In this document: positions 52,983 through 53,252 of the stretch, in pieces
How the letters are laid out: each line of letters starts with the position of its first letter
How positions within the stretch are numbered: the first letter of the stretch is position 1
Source: an uncultured Eubacterium sp.
GTDB taxonomy: Bacteria > Bacillota > Clostridia > Lachnospirales > Lachnospiraceae
Length of the DNA stretch: 53,252 bases
Assembly: GCA_905236805.1 (NCBI GenBank)
Contig: CAJOPH010000043.1
Location: 1-53,252, forward strand
Reading direction: 5' to 3'
Translations under genes and position numbers: made by a program
Notes under the pieces: generated by a model
Databases searched by the model: none
What the model saw: only the letters and a program-made list of their open reading frames with translations
What the model was told of the DNA's origin: nothing

Positions 52983-53252
52983 ATGGGAATATATCTTAAT
53001 CCGGGGAATGAAAATTTCAGAAGAATACTCTCGGCAGATATCTATGTCGATAAGACCATGATGATATCTGTAACGAATAGCTTTATAGACAAAGGAAATA
53101 ATTATATTTGTATATCCAGGCCCCGCCGCTTCGGGAAGACCATAGCCGGAAACATGCTTTCGGCATACTACTCAAAGGGGTGTGATTCGAAGGAGATTTT
53201 TGATAAATTAAAGATATCCTCTCAAAATGAATATGAAGAAAAGCTTAATAAA
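52983..53252 (+). CDS. AAA-ATPase-like protein, 5' part
   Basis: The first 90 residues, open to the window end, begin MGIYLNPGNENFRRILSADI and include IYVDKTMMI and the P-loop-like ISRPRRFGKT, the opening of the AAA-ATPase_like family that usually ends in a PD-(D/E)XK nuclease-like domain. These genes are often multicopy in Lachnospiraceae and Bacteroidales genomes and have no settled function; defence or mobile-element links have been raised. The rest lies beyond the window. Confidence 0.8.
   Translation, partial: MGIYLNPGNENFRRILSADIYVDKTMMISVTNSFIDKGNNYICISRPRRFGKTIAGNMLSAYYSKGCDSKEIFDKLKISSQNEYEEKLNK

Noticed and set aside
52748..52999. Open frame of 83 codons
   Set aside because: It begins in a -35 box, runs through a family 2 repeat, lacks a ribosome site and overlaps the AAA-ATPase-like start.

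Overview
The window looks like chromosome from a motile, anaerobic Gram-positive of the Clostridia, most likely a Lachnospiraceae member. Pointers are the CIRCE-controlled groESL operon, a B12-dependent methionine synthase with a separate activation protein, a C4-type L31, a type A RNase P RNA, lipoprotein-type binding proteins, consensus sigma-A promoters and AGGAGG-like ribosome sites. Codon choice is distinctive: AGG for Arg and ATA for Ile dominate by eye. The genus cannot be named from sequence alone. No CRISPR array, rRNA, tRNA or intact insertion sequence was seen.

Layout. 1-2.6 kb: 3' end of prfC, a HAD phosphatase, a scrap of an EAL-domain gene, and a NYN-LOTUS protein. 2.6-9 kb: a molybdenum block (moeA, formate/nitrite transporter, moaA, MOSC protein, modABC). 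9-12.6 kb: a three-gene surface or polyphosphate module (VTC-type polymerase domain, DUF4956 membrane protein, large Cthe_2159-like surface protein), followed by a stand-alone small protein with a leader-like N terminus. 13.4-17.1 kb: folate genes (folC, folP, fused folB-folK) plus a HAD phosphatase. 17.2-19.6 kb: groES-groEL, then rnpB only about 20 bases downstream. 19.9-22.1 kb: a tautomerase, a eukaryote-type HisA, dapF and a zinc-ribbon protein. 22.2-24.2 kb: a flagellin carrying an inserted HExxH metalloprotease (flagellinolysin type).

24.2-37.4 kb: a MATE exporter; rpmE with a structured leader; an SPFH/zinc-ribbon pair; prmC-prfA; a large EAL signalling protein; carbamate kinase; an L,D-transpeptidase and an esterase. 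37.6-44 kb: gdhA, a sodium/solute symporter, a chemoreceptor and a CgeB-like glycosyltransferase. 44-49.9 kb: a minus-strand operon that reads as corrinoid uptake (binding protein, permease, ATPase) feeding a split methionine synthase. 50-53.2 kb: a DegV protein and an accessory-looking tail (tag glycosylase, YczE-like membrane protein, short orphan ORF, truncated AAA-ATPase-like gene) with different codon use.

Beyond the genes there are two dispersed families of small inverted-repeat elements. One has ends resembling TATAGTAAACGC and sits in at least five gaps. The other has ends resembling TTAGGAACTGTAGAAT; it has one complete hairpin copy in the chemoreceptor leader and at least three partial copies. 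Other notable items are a perfect consensus promoter that appears to make a leaderless moeA mRNA, an L31 leader hairpin carrying the 16S rRNA h24 loop sequence, the polyphosphate/DUF4956/surface-protein triad, and the AASG-leader protein.
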